From: Linanthus parryae
Lineage: Eukaryota; Streptophyta; Magnoliopsida; Ericales; Polemoniaceae
NCBI GenBank assembly: GCA_023055425.1
Contig: JALGPY010000010.1
Location: 15,721,363 to 15,785,362, forward strand
DNA length: 64,000 nt
Reading direction: 5' to 3'
The notes beneath the pieces were generated by a model. The model was given only the letters and a program-made list of their open reading frames with translations, searched no databases and was not told where the DNA came from. Of this stretch, positions 1-11,153 are shown piece by piece; within the stretch, counting starts at the first letter, position 1; the number at the start of each line of letters is the position of its first letter. Both the position numbers and the translations under genes were made by a program.

Positions 1-53
1 CAAATCAGCTCACATTTCTCATTTCCCCAACACATTCTCAACTCCCAACACAA

Positions 54-197
54 GTGGGTCCCACAAACACCAACCTCTCATTTTTTCTCTCTTTCTCTCT
101 TTCCTTCTCTCTCTCTCTCTCTGCGGAATCTCTCTCTCTCTCCTCATTCCTCTCTTGTTTTGGCCGGACACACCACCCACACTTTTTTTTCCTCCTC

Positions 198-262
<65 letters not shown>

Positions 263-530
263 TTCGGCCAAACCACACAACAACACCCCAACATCAAGGT
301 GGGGTCCACAATCACAAACTCCCAACTCTTTTTTTTCCTCTTCCTCTCCTTCCTTCTCTCTCTCTCCGCCAAACTTCTTTCTCTCTCTCTCATCTTTCTT
401 CTTCCTCCTTGTTTTGGCCAAAAACATCAACACACACTCCATTATTTTATTCTATTTTTCTCTTTCTTCTATTTCAAATTTATTTTCAAAGTGTAACCAC
501 TCGCAGTCAAGAGAAGCCGAATTGGAGGAG
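54..530. repeat. CT/TC-rich microsatellite tract
   Basis: This stretch is pyrimidine-rich on the plus strand. It has several CT runs (about 103-121, 135-147 and a long pure run at about 201-260), broken by unique bits that repeat a short phrase resembling TTTTGGCC plus ACACCA. Long open frames on both strands read only Leu-Ser or Arg-Glu repeats and are artefacts. It directly precedes the LTR-like repeat and may be part of its promoter or leader. Confidence 0.9.
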
Positions 531-559
531 CTTGGATGACCAGCTTGCACTATTTTGAT

Positions 560-1877
560 CATAGACGGAGTTCTACAACTCATTTTGAAGTGATACCAGT
601 TCCATATGAAATTAGACTCATATATCTTTCAATTGATAGGTCACGGAGCTGAATCCGAGTTTGGACGAAGAACATATGGCCTTTTGAAGTCAGGAGCAGA
701 TTTCAGGGGGCCTTTGTGTAGTTACTGAAGACTTCTGCGGGTTATGATTCAAGAACGACCTAGGGACGAGATTATTCATCATTCACGCATCCAGATAGCC
801 CCGAAGAAGGAGGAGAGCAAGGAGACTTCATTGGGAACGACCTCAAGCAAGGAGTAGAGCCCGGATCGCGCAAATCTTCACGATTTCTAGCGTTTGATCT
901 ATTTTTCTCTCTACTTAATTGTATGAACTATTCAAGAACCATGTTAACTTGTGTTATGAGTAGCTAAAATCATACCTAGGCATCTATGGAGAGCCTAGGG
1001 TTTCTGTTTTGATGACATTTTCCGGATTTTGGATGATCTTTCATGCTAGGATTATGGTTCAATGAAGATTGTTTTGGTTTTCATCATGTTGAGTTCTTTC
1101 ATTGACAAGTTAGGGCTAAGATGTGTGATGTGGATTATCTATTTCTTCATTCAATCATGAACTAGGCTTAATGATGATATTGGTAGCCTGATTATCTTGT
1201 TTATTGTGTTAATTCTTAGTAACGTAGGAGTCATGACCCGAAATTACTACGTAACTAGTGAGTGTGTGAAAACAACTCTACCCTAGTTGGGATGAGTAAA
1301 CAAGATCATTCTTAATTGACTAAGCTGAGAGGTTGGTTGGATAGGAATGGCTAGATGAGGGTAAATTCAGTAGGACGGAATGAGTTGCTCGTGAATGGTG
1401 GTCTGAGAGGACATTATCCCTTGCAACATTGGTGGCCTGCTAGAACACATAGGTAGTATATTTGGCCTGAGAGGGGAAAATCGTTACCTTTTTGTAGAAC
1501 GACATGAGACCGATAGGTGATTGTCAACGCCATTACCCATCATAAGTTACTAAGAGTCATTGTGTTAGAACATGGAATCAGAAATTGTCAAAACTACCCT
1601 AGGTGATCTATAGATTGCCTAGCTTTCTCCTCTGATTTACATCAAATCATTTTATTCGCGTTATTTCACTACCATTGCTAGTCACTTGTTTGAGGGTGAC
1701 AACACTTCAAACTACAACCATTTTTACCGGTTACTTAGGTAAATTGAGTTTAATTGCTAATCTAGAGCATATAGTAAACACCTTCCCTTGGGTTCGATAA
1801 CTCGGAGTCCAAAATACTCCACTTTATTACTTGACCGTATACTTGCGTAGCAACGCGTAGTAATCGCGTGTCACTGC
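560..1877 (+). repeat. LTR-like or untranslated retroelement sequence
   Basis: No coding frame is visible. The text has the feel of a plant Ty3-gypsy LTR or leader. Early on there is a phrase about a coloured stretch ending in GGAGTTCTACAACTC, and later repeated 'TGAGAGG' words (about 1328, 1405, 1466). Near the end a CCTTGGGTTCGATAACTC-type motif is followed by a tail closing with GCGTGTCA near 1873, where coding-like sequence of the next gene begins. A right boundary near 1873-1877 is inferred; no left boundary or TSD was found. It does not match the gypsy LTR at 20496-21459, so it is not simply the second LTR of that element. Confidence 0.35.
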
Positions 1878-4454
1878 CGTAGTCAAGAAGAAGTCCTTCA
1901 ACGCGAGGAGGCAATACGCGGACGACTTCAAGCAGGTATACTTAAGCATATTTTCTTTATTATATTTTTTTTCTTAATAAACAATGCAACGTCTAACATG
2001 TCTTCTCATGATTCGTGCTGCTTGAGACGGTTCGCATCTGGGGATCGCATCATAGGCTTCATTGACTTTTGTCGCCCGAAAAAGATCAAACCTGATGCCC
2101 CTATTACTCCTGGGATGCCAATGAACCAAGAAATCCAAATCTTTGTCTCAGAAGCACTTGAGGTCTTTCTCGCACCACTGATCACAACTTCAAAGAAGAA
2201 GAGAGTTGCTGATGAGCCTGCATCGTACGCGACTGGTACCTTGGAAAATCAGCCATCAAAACATCCCAGAAACAACCCTCCAGCTGCGAAGAAAAGCAAA
2301 GCTCCTCCTCCAATTGCGAAGAATGTTGCAGCAAAGAAGACGAAAAATGTGCGACGAAGTACTGTCGAAGACTTGGTGGAGATCGATTCAGACACCGCAG
2401 ACGCCACGTTTGTTGAAAGAGGAGGCATTCCAACATATTCCTGTTAGAATTATGATCAATTGTCTCATTTCAAAGATACTCAATTCTCGCTTTCTTTACA
2501 GATAGTGATAGCCCAGTTCAAGAGCGAGAAGGCCTGACTCACGAGGAGACAATCTTGGAGTCGAAAGCCATGGCTGAAGGAAGAGAGAGGAACTTAAAGC
2601 TGGGAGAAGATCGCCAAATGTAGGAAGCTCTGCAGAAGAGTCTTGAAGATGAAGAGCAATGCCCGCGCTCAACTGCCGATCAGATGCAGCAAGCACAAAA
2701 GAACTTCCATGACCTCGTTGGTGATGACGAGGAAGAAGGTACTATTTTCAAATTCGCTTTATCACACCATGAACTTATCTTGCGCGCATTATACCATGGG
2801 GTGTCTAGGAGTGATATTCGCAAATGGTTAGTAGATTAATGCAGAGAATCCTCAGGTACATCTACTTACTTAGTGCTGCCATGCTTCATTTTACCTTCTT
2901 CCGTTAACGATTATAGTGTTTCACATATGATAACAATATTCCACACCCAATTAGGTCATGCAAAATTGAATTGATGATAACATTTGCGCAGATGGACCAT
3001 ATGCAAGTGGAGGTCTTTTCATCGCAGCTCCTTAAGCTTTTGGTAGCATGCTTCATGCTTTTTTTATTGAATTAAACTGTGATTTTTGTTTACTTGTAGC
3101 AGAATCAGAGCCATTGATAAAGATATCTCGCCGGCTTCGCAGCACTGTTGTGCGCATACCTCAGTCTCTCACTGAGGCTAACCAGGAAAGCCAAGAAGTC
3201 ATGAATTTGGGAGAAAGAGCTGAGGTCGCACCTCAAAGGCCTATCGATGCTGAAATGGCTAATCATGAAATCAGGCATCTCGAACTCATCATTGATCAGG
3301 AGCAAGAGGAAGAGGAGCTTCAACAAGAGCAGGAGCAAAGTGCTGAACATGCCAATCAAGGTCTAGCTCATCAGGAGAGAATCACTTCTCTTCGAGAAAC
3401 TGATTCGCGCGCTGCAAGCAAATCTTACCAGAGAGTTAATGCCCCTGAGAAAAGTACATCTCCAACTGAAACTCAAAGGGAAGCAACCGCTACTCCTGAG
3501 GGTCCATCGAGTGCCACACCTGCAACTGCGTTGCCAACTGAGGCTCCTCTTGGAAGAATCGAGCAGGTTGAAATTGATCAAGGAATGGTGATTTCAAATC
3601 CCATGTCCCAAAATATGTCAGAAGCTCCAGAGGCTAATCAAGTCAATATCGCTTCCGAGGGTGCAATGCTATCCAATGAGAGAAGAGTCGAACCATGAAT
3701 CGAACGCCAGCACTGGCGCGCTAGATCAAGAAAGGGCAGATGCTCAATTGCCAAACCCTGAAACTGACACTATTTCGGCTCCTGGAACGCAGCTTAACGT
3801 AGCACATGAAAATGTGTCATAATTTACAGATTATGCGCTAAGTTTGGCCGAAGCAGGAAAATAAAGGAGTGAAGACGCAGTCATGGCTGAGCCTCATCAA
3901 GATGCAACTTCGAAGACAAACACTCTAGTAGCTACGACTAAGATTCCAGCAAGAATCACTTCACCTATGACAAATCCAAACACTTCAAGAAGTGATGCAT
4001 CCTCATAGGGCCCTAGTGAAAACTTGTCGCTTCCTGGTATGGTTGCTAGGGAACCCCGTGATAGGGACGGTTCATCTGGTCTTGATGTGGAAGCGCTCTT
4101 TGCTCAAAATTCATGGAAAGATTGGTCTACTGCATCTCTTGAGGCTATCGAATCCTGAAGAAGAATATGTCATCCCTGATGAATAGTTCACGTAAGAAGC
4201 TCTCGCTGATCAGCGATTAGCTAAGGCTGAAGCTTCTAACAGTGCCCAAGCAGTGCTCCCCATTCCTTCCTTGCGCGAGATAGTTGAGGGCACTGGTAAA
4301 CTTTAGACTTACATTGAAAATTTATAATTATAACAAGCCACGTACCCTCGTTTTTCTTTGAAATTTACGCGTGCCTTTCGAAAATGCAGTGATCAAGCAA
4401 TCGTCTTTGAAGTGGCTCATGAATATAAGCACCAAGACTTTTGCCAGAGCGATG
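1878..4454 (+). pseudogene. Antisense extra gene of a Tat-like gypsy element (plant mobile domain-type, inferred), 5' portion
   Basis: Several exon-like blocks are readable. One ends at 1935 (peptide like SFNARRQYADDFKQ) before a GT donor. The next, about 1990-2440, carries RRFASGDRIIGFIDFCRP followed by a Lys/Pro-rich stretch. Another is 2503-2740 (acidic, Gln-rich, with one in-frame TAG near 2621). A long Glu/Gln-rich coiled-coil-like exon runs 3102-3830, with a frameshift near 3690. Further blocks run to 4294 (stops near 4006 and 4156) and 4391-4454. Donors and CAG acceptors sit at most joins; the acceptor near 1990 seems lost. The N-terminal half is missing, cut at the LTR-like sequence. 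The gene is antisense to the gypsy element and downstream of its integrase, the place where Tat-lineage elements are known to carry extra antisense ORFs, some with a plant mobile domain. The conserved core domain itself is not visible here, so that name is an inference. A host gene is the alternative. Confidence 0.55.
4450..4454. repeat. Target site duplication, left copy (CGATG)
   Basis: The five bases CGATG directly precede the TGTAGG terminus of the copia element and recur directly after its other terminus at 12657-12661. A 5-bp duplication is the expected length for LTR-retrotransposon integration, so both element ends are exact. Confidence 0.93.
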
Positions 4455-5913
4455 TGTAGGGTTTTGATGCAGTTTACGCAGCGGAATAAAAAATTTAATC
4501 CTGCTCAAATCCCTCCAAGTATCATAGGTGAAGCATCATAACATGATGAAGGAAGAAAGGTTACCTCAGCCATACCAGGCTGGGACGATCACATACAAAT
4601 AATAGCATCTTTTTCTCCACGGTATCCACACTAATAGACCTCAACCTCCAATGGTGCTAGCAATCTGAGAAGAAGGATGAACTTGCACGTGCACGGGTTG
4701 GATCACATCCATCAACGCGTCAAATAGAAGGAGAGGGACGGCCAACGCCTTGGTCGTGCGCTGTAGAGGGGCGGCCACCATGGTTGTGGCCTTCATGAAG
4801 GTGGGGGCTCCCTTGTGGCCGAACCCTAGTTGGAGAGAGACTTTTCCCTCTTCCTCTTTTCTCTCTAGTAAACTGTGTTGCGTAGGATTAATTATGAATG
4901 AATTCTCATAATAAATCCTATTTATAGCTAGAGAAACTCATCTTTCCCATAAATCCAACAATGTGGGACTAGTTACATTCTAGCCCACAATTGCTCTTTA
5001 GTCCAACTAATGAGCACCGTTTACAATTTAGTCCAATTAAATCATTATTGTTATCCCGACTTGATCTATTATTGTGTGTGACCGTGTAGGTTCCTGATTA
5101 CATGGCAGTAATAACAATTATGACAAACATTGAGCAGTATCTTGCAATACATCAATACTACCCAAGTAATAGGAATGTCAGTGATCTGACTAACCTCTGT
5201 GACCAATGTTGCCACTATGTATAATCCATTTGTCTCATCTATCCGGATTGGACATAAGACATGGAGTTTCACACTTGTATAACCAATCCATTTTTTCTCG
5301 ATCTGTGAGTAGACTTAGATAAACAAATAACATCAATATCTCATATTGATTTATTTGAGCATGGTCATGCATTTCCCTAAGTCTCACTCATCGAGTGGTC
5401 GTGGATATTTACTCCCGTTATGTGAGAGGGACAAATCCTCTCTACATCACTACCATCTCTCAGCTTGCTTCATATCATGTCTGATTAAAGCCTTTATAGT
5501 TACCCAGTTACGGTGTAACGTTTGACGATATCAAAACATGACAATTCACAACTAGAGTATCTAGTGACTTCAAGTCTAAGGATCACAACACAATTGTCAC
5601 TATGAGAAGCGCTTGTGACATTCACATAACTCTCATGTAGCCTTCTCATGGTGGGTCAATCAGTAAGCTATACTCCTATTTCGTACCTATGTGTTAGACT
5701 TGATATCCCCATATCAATATACCCACATACTAGTCTCGATGCAATACAGCTGTCCAATTAACTGTAGTACTTGACTAGGGATATTTAAGAATATAATATT
5801 TATATTATAAGGACTTCATTCATGTTAGCATATCTCCATATCGATAACATAATGAATAGTAAGTCCATTAAATGTCACGACAAATTGATTGCCTCTAGGG
5901 AACAATTCCAACA
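4455..5913 (-). repeat. 3' LTR of the inserted copia element
   Basis: This 1459-bp LTR matches 11154-12656 along its length. On the minus strand it starts TGTTGGAATTGTTCC and ends CCTACA, the TG...CA form. The polypurine tract abuts its right edge, which fixes it as the 3' LTR of a minus-strand element. Confidence 0.93.
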
Positions 5914-5931
5914 GTCTCCCACACTAGAGTC
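5914..5931 (-). other. Polypurine tract of the copia element
   Basis: On the minus strand the bases just before the 3' LTR read CTAGTGTGGGAGAC, a typical copia polypurine tract that primes plus-strand DNA synthesis. It supports the element's orientation. Confidence 0.75.
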
Positions 5932-8660
5932 AATCTGGTGCATCATATGCCTATTTACCTATTGCGGCCTTCACGCTTACACTGCGCAAGAGGTAAGAGA
6001 TACATATGCTGGTACTTTTCATATATTCACATATCCTCTATTGACAATCGAATGGGATCTAATATTCTGAGTATTTGCATCTAATGCAACAATACACTCA
6101 GTCTTCTGTGATAGAATCGGCAACTGAATCTTTTCTGTAACCTTTCCAGCTCACAACCCCTCAACTAAGGCAAAACACAAAACTTGACTATGATCTGAAA
6201 TCATCCTTGTTGGATTGGAAGTTCGCATCATTGTAACTCCTTACATTGAACCCTTCCTATCCTCCATGTATCAAGAATTCATCCTTAGTTCATCTCGAGT
6301 ACACAAGGATTTTCTTAATCAATATCCAATGAAGCTCATCTGGATATGACTGGTATCATCAATTCATTCTCAAATGACATTTCTGGCCCGTGCACATAAC
6401 ATGGCATATCCTATGAATCTTATTCATACGATCCCTCACAATCTAATTGGACATTTAGTCTTCCAAAGATTAATTCCATGTGACATAGGTAAGAATCCAT
6501 ACTCTTGCATGTTAAACCGTTTCAACACCTTTGTCATTATATGTGCTTGGGCTTAAGTCGAACAACTTACTTAATCTATCTCCATAGATTTTATAGGTTG
6601 CTTCGCCTAAGTCATTTCATTGAAAATCGATTCCCTAGCCAATCTTTACCAGATCAGGAGTAAGGACATCATTCCCAATGAACCGTATGTCAACCACATA
6701 CAAGACCAGAATGCAATTGTGCTCCCACTAACATTCTTTTAAACACAAGCTTCTTCTTTATTCTTGATGGAACCAAACCCTTTTGATTGCATCATTGAAT
6801 TAAAGATTACAACCCCAAGAAGCTTGATTTAATCTGTAGACAGATTGCTACAAGCAAGATGTGAATGGATTTAAGCATCACAACTAGGAAAAGATTTCGT
6901 CATAGTCCACACTATGAACTCACATGAAACCTTTAGCCACCAATCGTCCCTTAAAAGTAATCCTATTACCATCCATGTTAATTTTCCTCAAAACCCACTT
7001 GCACCCTGTGGGTCATACCCTTTCAGGTGGTTCCAACAAAGCCCATACTTCATTGGTATACATGGATTCCATTTCATATCTCATGGCCTTAAGCCATTCT
7101 TGAGAGTCTGGCTTACTCGTGGCCTCCTCATAGGTTGTAGGCTCATCTTCATGAGCAATATATCACAGGGTTATGAGAAATTCATATTTCCATAGCTCCT
7201 TGACATATCCTACCTAACATGCAAGTCTCTTGTGCTACCTGAGTAGGTTGCTCCACAACGCCTTGTGATCCTGCTTATGTTCCATCAAAAGATTAATGTT
7301 CTATTGTGGTTCTTAAACTCCTTCAAGTTCTACTGTCCTCCCACTGTTTCATTTAGAGACAATTCTCCTTTTAGACACATAGCGGTTCAACCAACAAACA
7401 CTTTGTCCTCGCTTGGATTGTAGAAATAATATTCTTTCGAATATTCCACAAAACACATTTATCCGAATTGGATCCAAGTTTATCTGTAAACACTTTACAT
7501 AAACTTCACAATTCCAAATGTTTATGAAATACTAGGACCTCTCCCAGTCCATATCATATATGGTGTATTCATAACTAATTTTGATGGAACAACGTTAAGG
7601 GCAAAATTTCTATAAGTATAGCATAGCCCCGAAAGTAAATTGGAAGTTCTGTCTGACATATCATAACTAAAACGTGTCCAACAAGGTTCGATTTCTCCCC
7701 TAAGACACGCCATTCCATAATGGTGTTCTAGGTGGAGTGAGTTTGGATCATATCCAACACTACCTTTAGATGCTTGCCAAACTCTTTACTTAAGAATCCT
7801 CATCCACGATCTAATCATAGAGTCTTGATACTCTTGCCATGCCAGTTCTCTACTTCATTCCTGAATTCCTTGAACTTTTTCAAAGGATTCTTCTTTTTTC
7901 TTCATAAGATCCAAATCCATATCTACTGAATAAGTAAATATGATGAAGTACCGAAAACCATCTTTAGCACTTGTGCTTAGTGGTTTACATACATCAGTAT
8001 GTATGAGTCCAAAACATCATATATTTTCTCAATGAACAGGTCTCACATGTCTCATATGATTCACAATCAAATGAGTCCAGAAATCCATCCATATGGAGTC
8101 TAGAAATACGTTCTCATTCATGCGGCCTAAACTATAATGCCAAAGTTATATCTTTAATGTTATAGATGAAATTATCATGATAAAGGATCTACAATCCATT
8201 ATACAAATTAGCATTACAATAATGCATTTTATTTAAAATAAATAGAACAACATTTGTCCATTATTTTAATAAGAAAATCCTTTCTTGTCCAAACAAGAAA
8301 TTGTGATAATGTTCCTACTCATTGCAATTCTTGCTTCATTGGATATAATCATACTTGTCTAATTCATTGATAATTCCAAAAGGTAGAGATAATTTTCTAC
8401 GGCTAATTCAGCAACCCTTACTTCATTTACCCACGTGTAGGTGTATCTCTTCCTTATCAAATTGTCTTCTTCTTTTGAGATCCCGCACATTTCTATAAAT
8501 GTGAGATCCTCATCTAGTATCAAATACATATGATGATGAGATAGACAAATTGGTTTATATAACAAAGATACCTTAAATTGGGATCCATAATTCCCTTTTC
8601 CTTCCATGTACTTTGGGCAGTCTCTTCCACTACACCACCCTTTGGATAGCACTTTGTTCA
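5932..8660 (-). pseudogene. Decayed copia gag-pol remnants (RNase H, RT, integrase, gag knuckle)
   Basis: Stretches align with the better copia copy at 42264-46028. About 6370-6540 matches the RT thumb and region before RNase H; 6914-7195 is antisense to the RT N-terminal region (the same antisense reading appears at 44498-44860). The frame 7522-7713 matches the end of the integrase (VPSKLVMNTPYMIW). The frame 8359-8652 starts with a remnant of the gag zinc knuckle (RDCPKYMEGKG). There are many stops and frameshifts, and the N-terminal part of gag is deleted so that leader sequence follows directly. No functional protein is expected. Confidence 0.8.
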
Positions 8661-8696
8661 GCGGTTCTCAATCATATTGAGTAAATCGCCTTTGAA

Positions 8697-9800
8697 CAAA
8701 ACTCTAATTGCATTCAATGCAATTCTTGGTCCAATTGGGAGAATAACTCCTTATTTTTTATCTATCTCATAGATAACTCCCATCTTTTAAGCTTTCAATC
8801 TTTTTGAAATAGCTTAATTGTGTTTGATCTCTTGCTTCAGGAATCACACATTACTAGCTTGTGTCGCCGTGTCACATCTTGATGAATCAAGTCGCCTTGC
8901 TTTGGCAAGCCCGAGCTTTATTACATCTTGATCATGACGAGTGCTAAGAAAGAGAAGGTAAAACGCAAATGGAGCAACACTTCAAACCTTTCATGTTTAG
9001 CCAGCTCTTGAAAAAGAGCTTCTTTTAATGTTTGATCATATCATACGCCTCCATGTTCCCATATTGCTTCCAAAGCTCAGAGTTCATGGTAGCTAACATG
9101 AGGCAAGTCACATCCAAAGATCCATTCTTTGATGTTCCTTCCATTAGGCTTTAGTGTGTTTTGGTAGTTGGTGGAGGGAAACTTTATGCTCTAGAATATA
9201 CGGCATTTTCCTTTTATTTGAGAACCATTCTCAGTTTTATACTAGTTTATAAAAAAGATTACAGCCAATTTGTCCTTCTTAAGGACATAGCGATAAATTC
9301 GAGTTTGTTGGTTTAATGCTATAGGTATTCAACACGAAAGGATTATGCAAATATTGTGACGTTTGAACTATATTTAACAAGGACTTAAATTATTAAATAT
9401 AGATCCCACTATTTTTCTTGGATTAATAGCCCTCACAATCAATGCGGAAAATATCATATACTTTCTAGTGGACCAAGATCCATATTTCACCTCTTCTTGA
9501 GCCTGCTTGGCACGTCACCCAAGAATTGGTAATTTAAGTAGGAACACCTTCCAATTGCATTCTTATGCAACTCTTGGTGCAACCGGTCAAATAACTCCTT
9601 ATTTATCTATCTTATAGATAATCCCAATTGCCATGCCTCTAAGTCATCAATCCAATTGAAACTACTTAGTTACGTTTAACCTCTTATTTTAACAACCACG
9701 CATTACTTGCTTGTGTCGCTGCATCACACCATGGTAAATTAAAAATTGCCTTGCTTTGGCAAGCCCAAAATTAACAAACCTTGATCATGAAGGGTGTCAA
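8697..9800. repeat. Direct duplication within the copia leader
   Basis: Two diverged copies lie about 850 bp apart. Copy one is about 8697-8960 and copy two about 9548-9800. Both contain, in the same order, an AATTGCATTC phrase, ATAACTCCTTATTT with a following TATCTAT...TAGATAA motif, ACTAGCTTGTGTCGC or ACTTGCTTGTGTCGC, TGCCTTGCTTTGGCAAGCC and CTTGATCATGA. The other copia leader appears to have this block once. Confidence 0.7.
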
Positions 9801-10068
9801 AATAAGATAAGGCGAAACATAATATTTCCTTTGAGGGATTTTAGTGCCATCACTTAATTGTTTGGTTGATCCCATCAACATGATCTACTTATTTGGATTG
9901 GAAAATCCACAATAAAATGCCATCCTTGTTTATTATTACCTTGTTATGTTTTGCATGCATCAACCATACACCAAAAATAAATAACAAGACATAAATAATA
10001 AACATCCACAAAATGAACTTAACGTAGCATGGATACGGCCCCTAAGACTAAGATATTCCCAAGCCAAT

Positions 10069-10069
10069 G

Positions 10070-10146
<77 letters not shown>
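10069..10146. repeat. (AT)n microsatellite
   Basis: This is a pure AT dinucleotide run of about 78 bases within the copia leader. A Tyr-Ile repeat frame on the minus strand is an artefact of it. Length is probably polymorphic. Confidence 0.97.
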
Positions 10147-10149
<3 letters not shown>

Positions 10150-10844
10150 CTAAAGTGACAAGCTCATCTCCATGTTCCTCCACCATAGCCGCGTGTCCTA
10201 GGTAAGCAAGTCCTCCGTCGTCTTTGTAGTTTCTTGGTTCTTTGGTATTCTTCTCCATGCTCTTGGCTATCATCCAATTATCTAATTCTATCTAGCATCT
10301 AAATTAAATAAATAAATAAAACCTCACACGTTGAGAAGATGATCATCTCGCAGGCCGTAAAACCAAATTAACTATTACAGTAATTTGATCAGCTCGCAGG
10401 TCGTAAACCAAACCACAAAGTAAACATCTACAACCAAGGCCATATCCATCCACCATGTAACAAAGCACATAATACAGTTAAAATCAATTTTTAACGCGCT
10501 TGTTCAATTTTAATTATTTAAATTGGGACACTAGGGATAAAATAGTCAAAATGGTCGCGCTAGACCAACTAGTCGAACCGAGCTGACTCGCCAAACCGGG
10601 CCCACCCGGTCGGCTGGCCGAACCAGCAAGGCCGGTTGGCATGGGTCGGCGCTCCAAAGGGAGGGGACGGGTCTCTAGGCCGAACCCCATGTGTGTTAAA
10701 AACAAAATTTTCTCCTTCCCAATGTGGGACAAAAATACCTTTTCTCCCTACATTGTGTCCAAACCCTAGCTTTATGTCACCAATTAATTTGTACATCATA
10801 TGTACATGAAAAACACTAATTTTCACATCCTATGTAAAATTAGC

Positions 10845-11095
10845 TGATTTCCACATGAATCATATTCATGGCGTATCAAACTACGTATATTAATTTTATT
10901 ACAGTTTACGGTGAAACTGATAGAAACAGTCAAAATTGATAAAATTAGTATATCAAATATATACCCGAAATTCATTATTTTCACATCATATGTAAAATAA
11001 TTGAATCTCCACATGAATCATATTCATGGCGCATCATAATACGCATATCAGTTTTATTACTACCGTCAATCTGACAGAACGGTTTAAAACTAATA
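10845..11095. repeat. Small direct repeat near the copia primer site
   Basis: Two diverged copies sit about 150 bp apart (starting near 10849 and 10999). They share TCCACATGAATCATATTCAT, then a GCGTATCA or GCGCATCA word and a TTTTATTAC word. It is inside the 5' leader of the minus-strand element, close to the primer binding site. Confidence 0.7.
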
Positions 11096-11140
11096 AAACA
11101 GATAACCACATAAAATCATGTTATGCGCTGTCGACATGTG

Positions 11141-11152
11141 GCTCTGATACCA
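11141..11152 (-). other. Primer binding site (initiator Met tRNA type)
   Basis: The minus strand reads TGGTATCAGAGC one base beyond the 5' LTR. This is the usual plant copia site complementary to the 3' end of initiator tRNA-Met. Confidence 0.9.
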
Positions 11153-11153
11153 C

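Larger units (their letters stand above)
8661..11140 (-). other. Long untranslated leader of the copia element
   Basis: This lies between the gag remnant and the primer binding site. Its sequence corresponds, in reverse, to the 40600-42260 leader of the other copia element: both share a GC-rich block (here about 10550-10700) and a phrase around CTTGCTTTGGCAAGCC. It contains an internal duplication, an AT microsatellite and a second small duplication, listed separately. No gene is seen. Confidence 0.7.

Noticed and set aside
19..558. Five long open frames rich in Leu-Ser or Arg-Glu at the left edge
   Set aside because: They are translations of the CT microsatellite on both strands; there is no start context and no conserved residues.
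560..1877. Second LTR of gypsy 1 at the left end
   Set aside because: It shares no recognisable block with the LTR at 20496-21459 (no GCGCGCGAG, no GACCGTTATGAG), so it belongs to something else.
6914..7195. Plus-strand 93-codon frame in the minus-strand copia element
   Set aside because: The same antisense reading occurs opposite the RT of copia 1 (44498-44860). It is a mirror of conserved RT codons, not a gene.
10019..10273. Minus frame with Tyr-Ile repeats
   Set aside because: Translation of the AT microsatellite; the rest is leader sequence.
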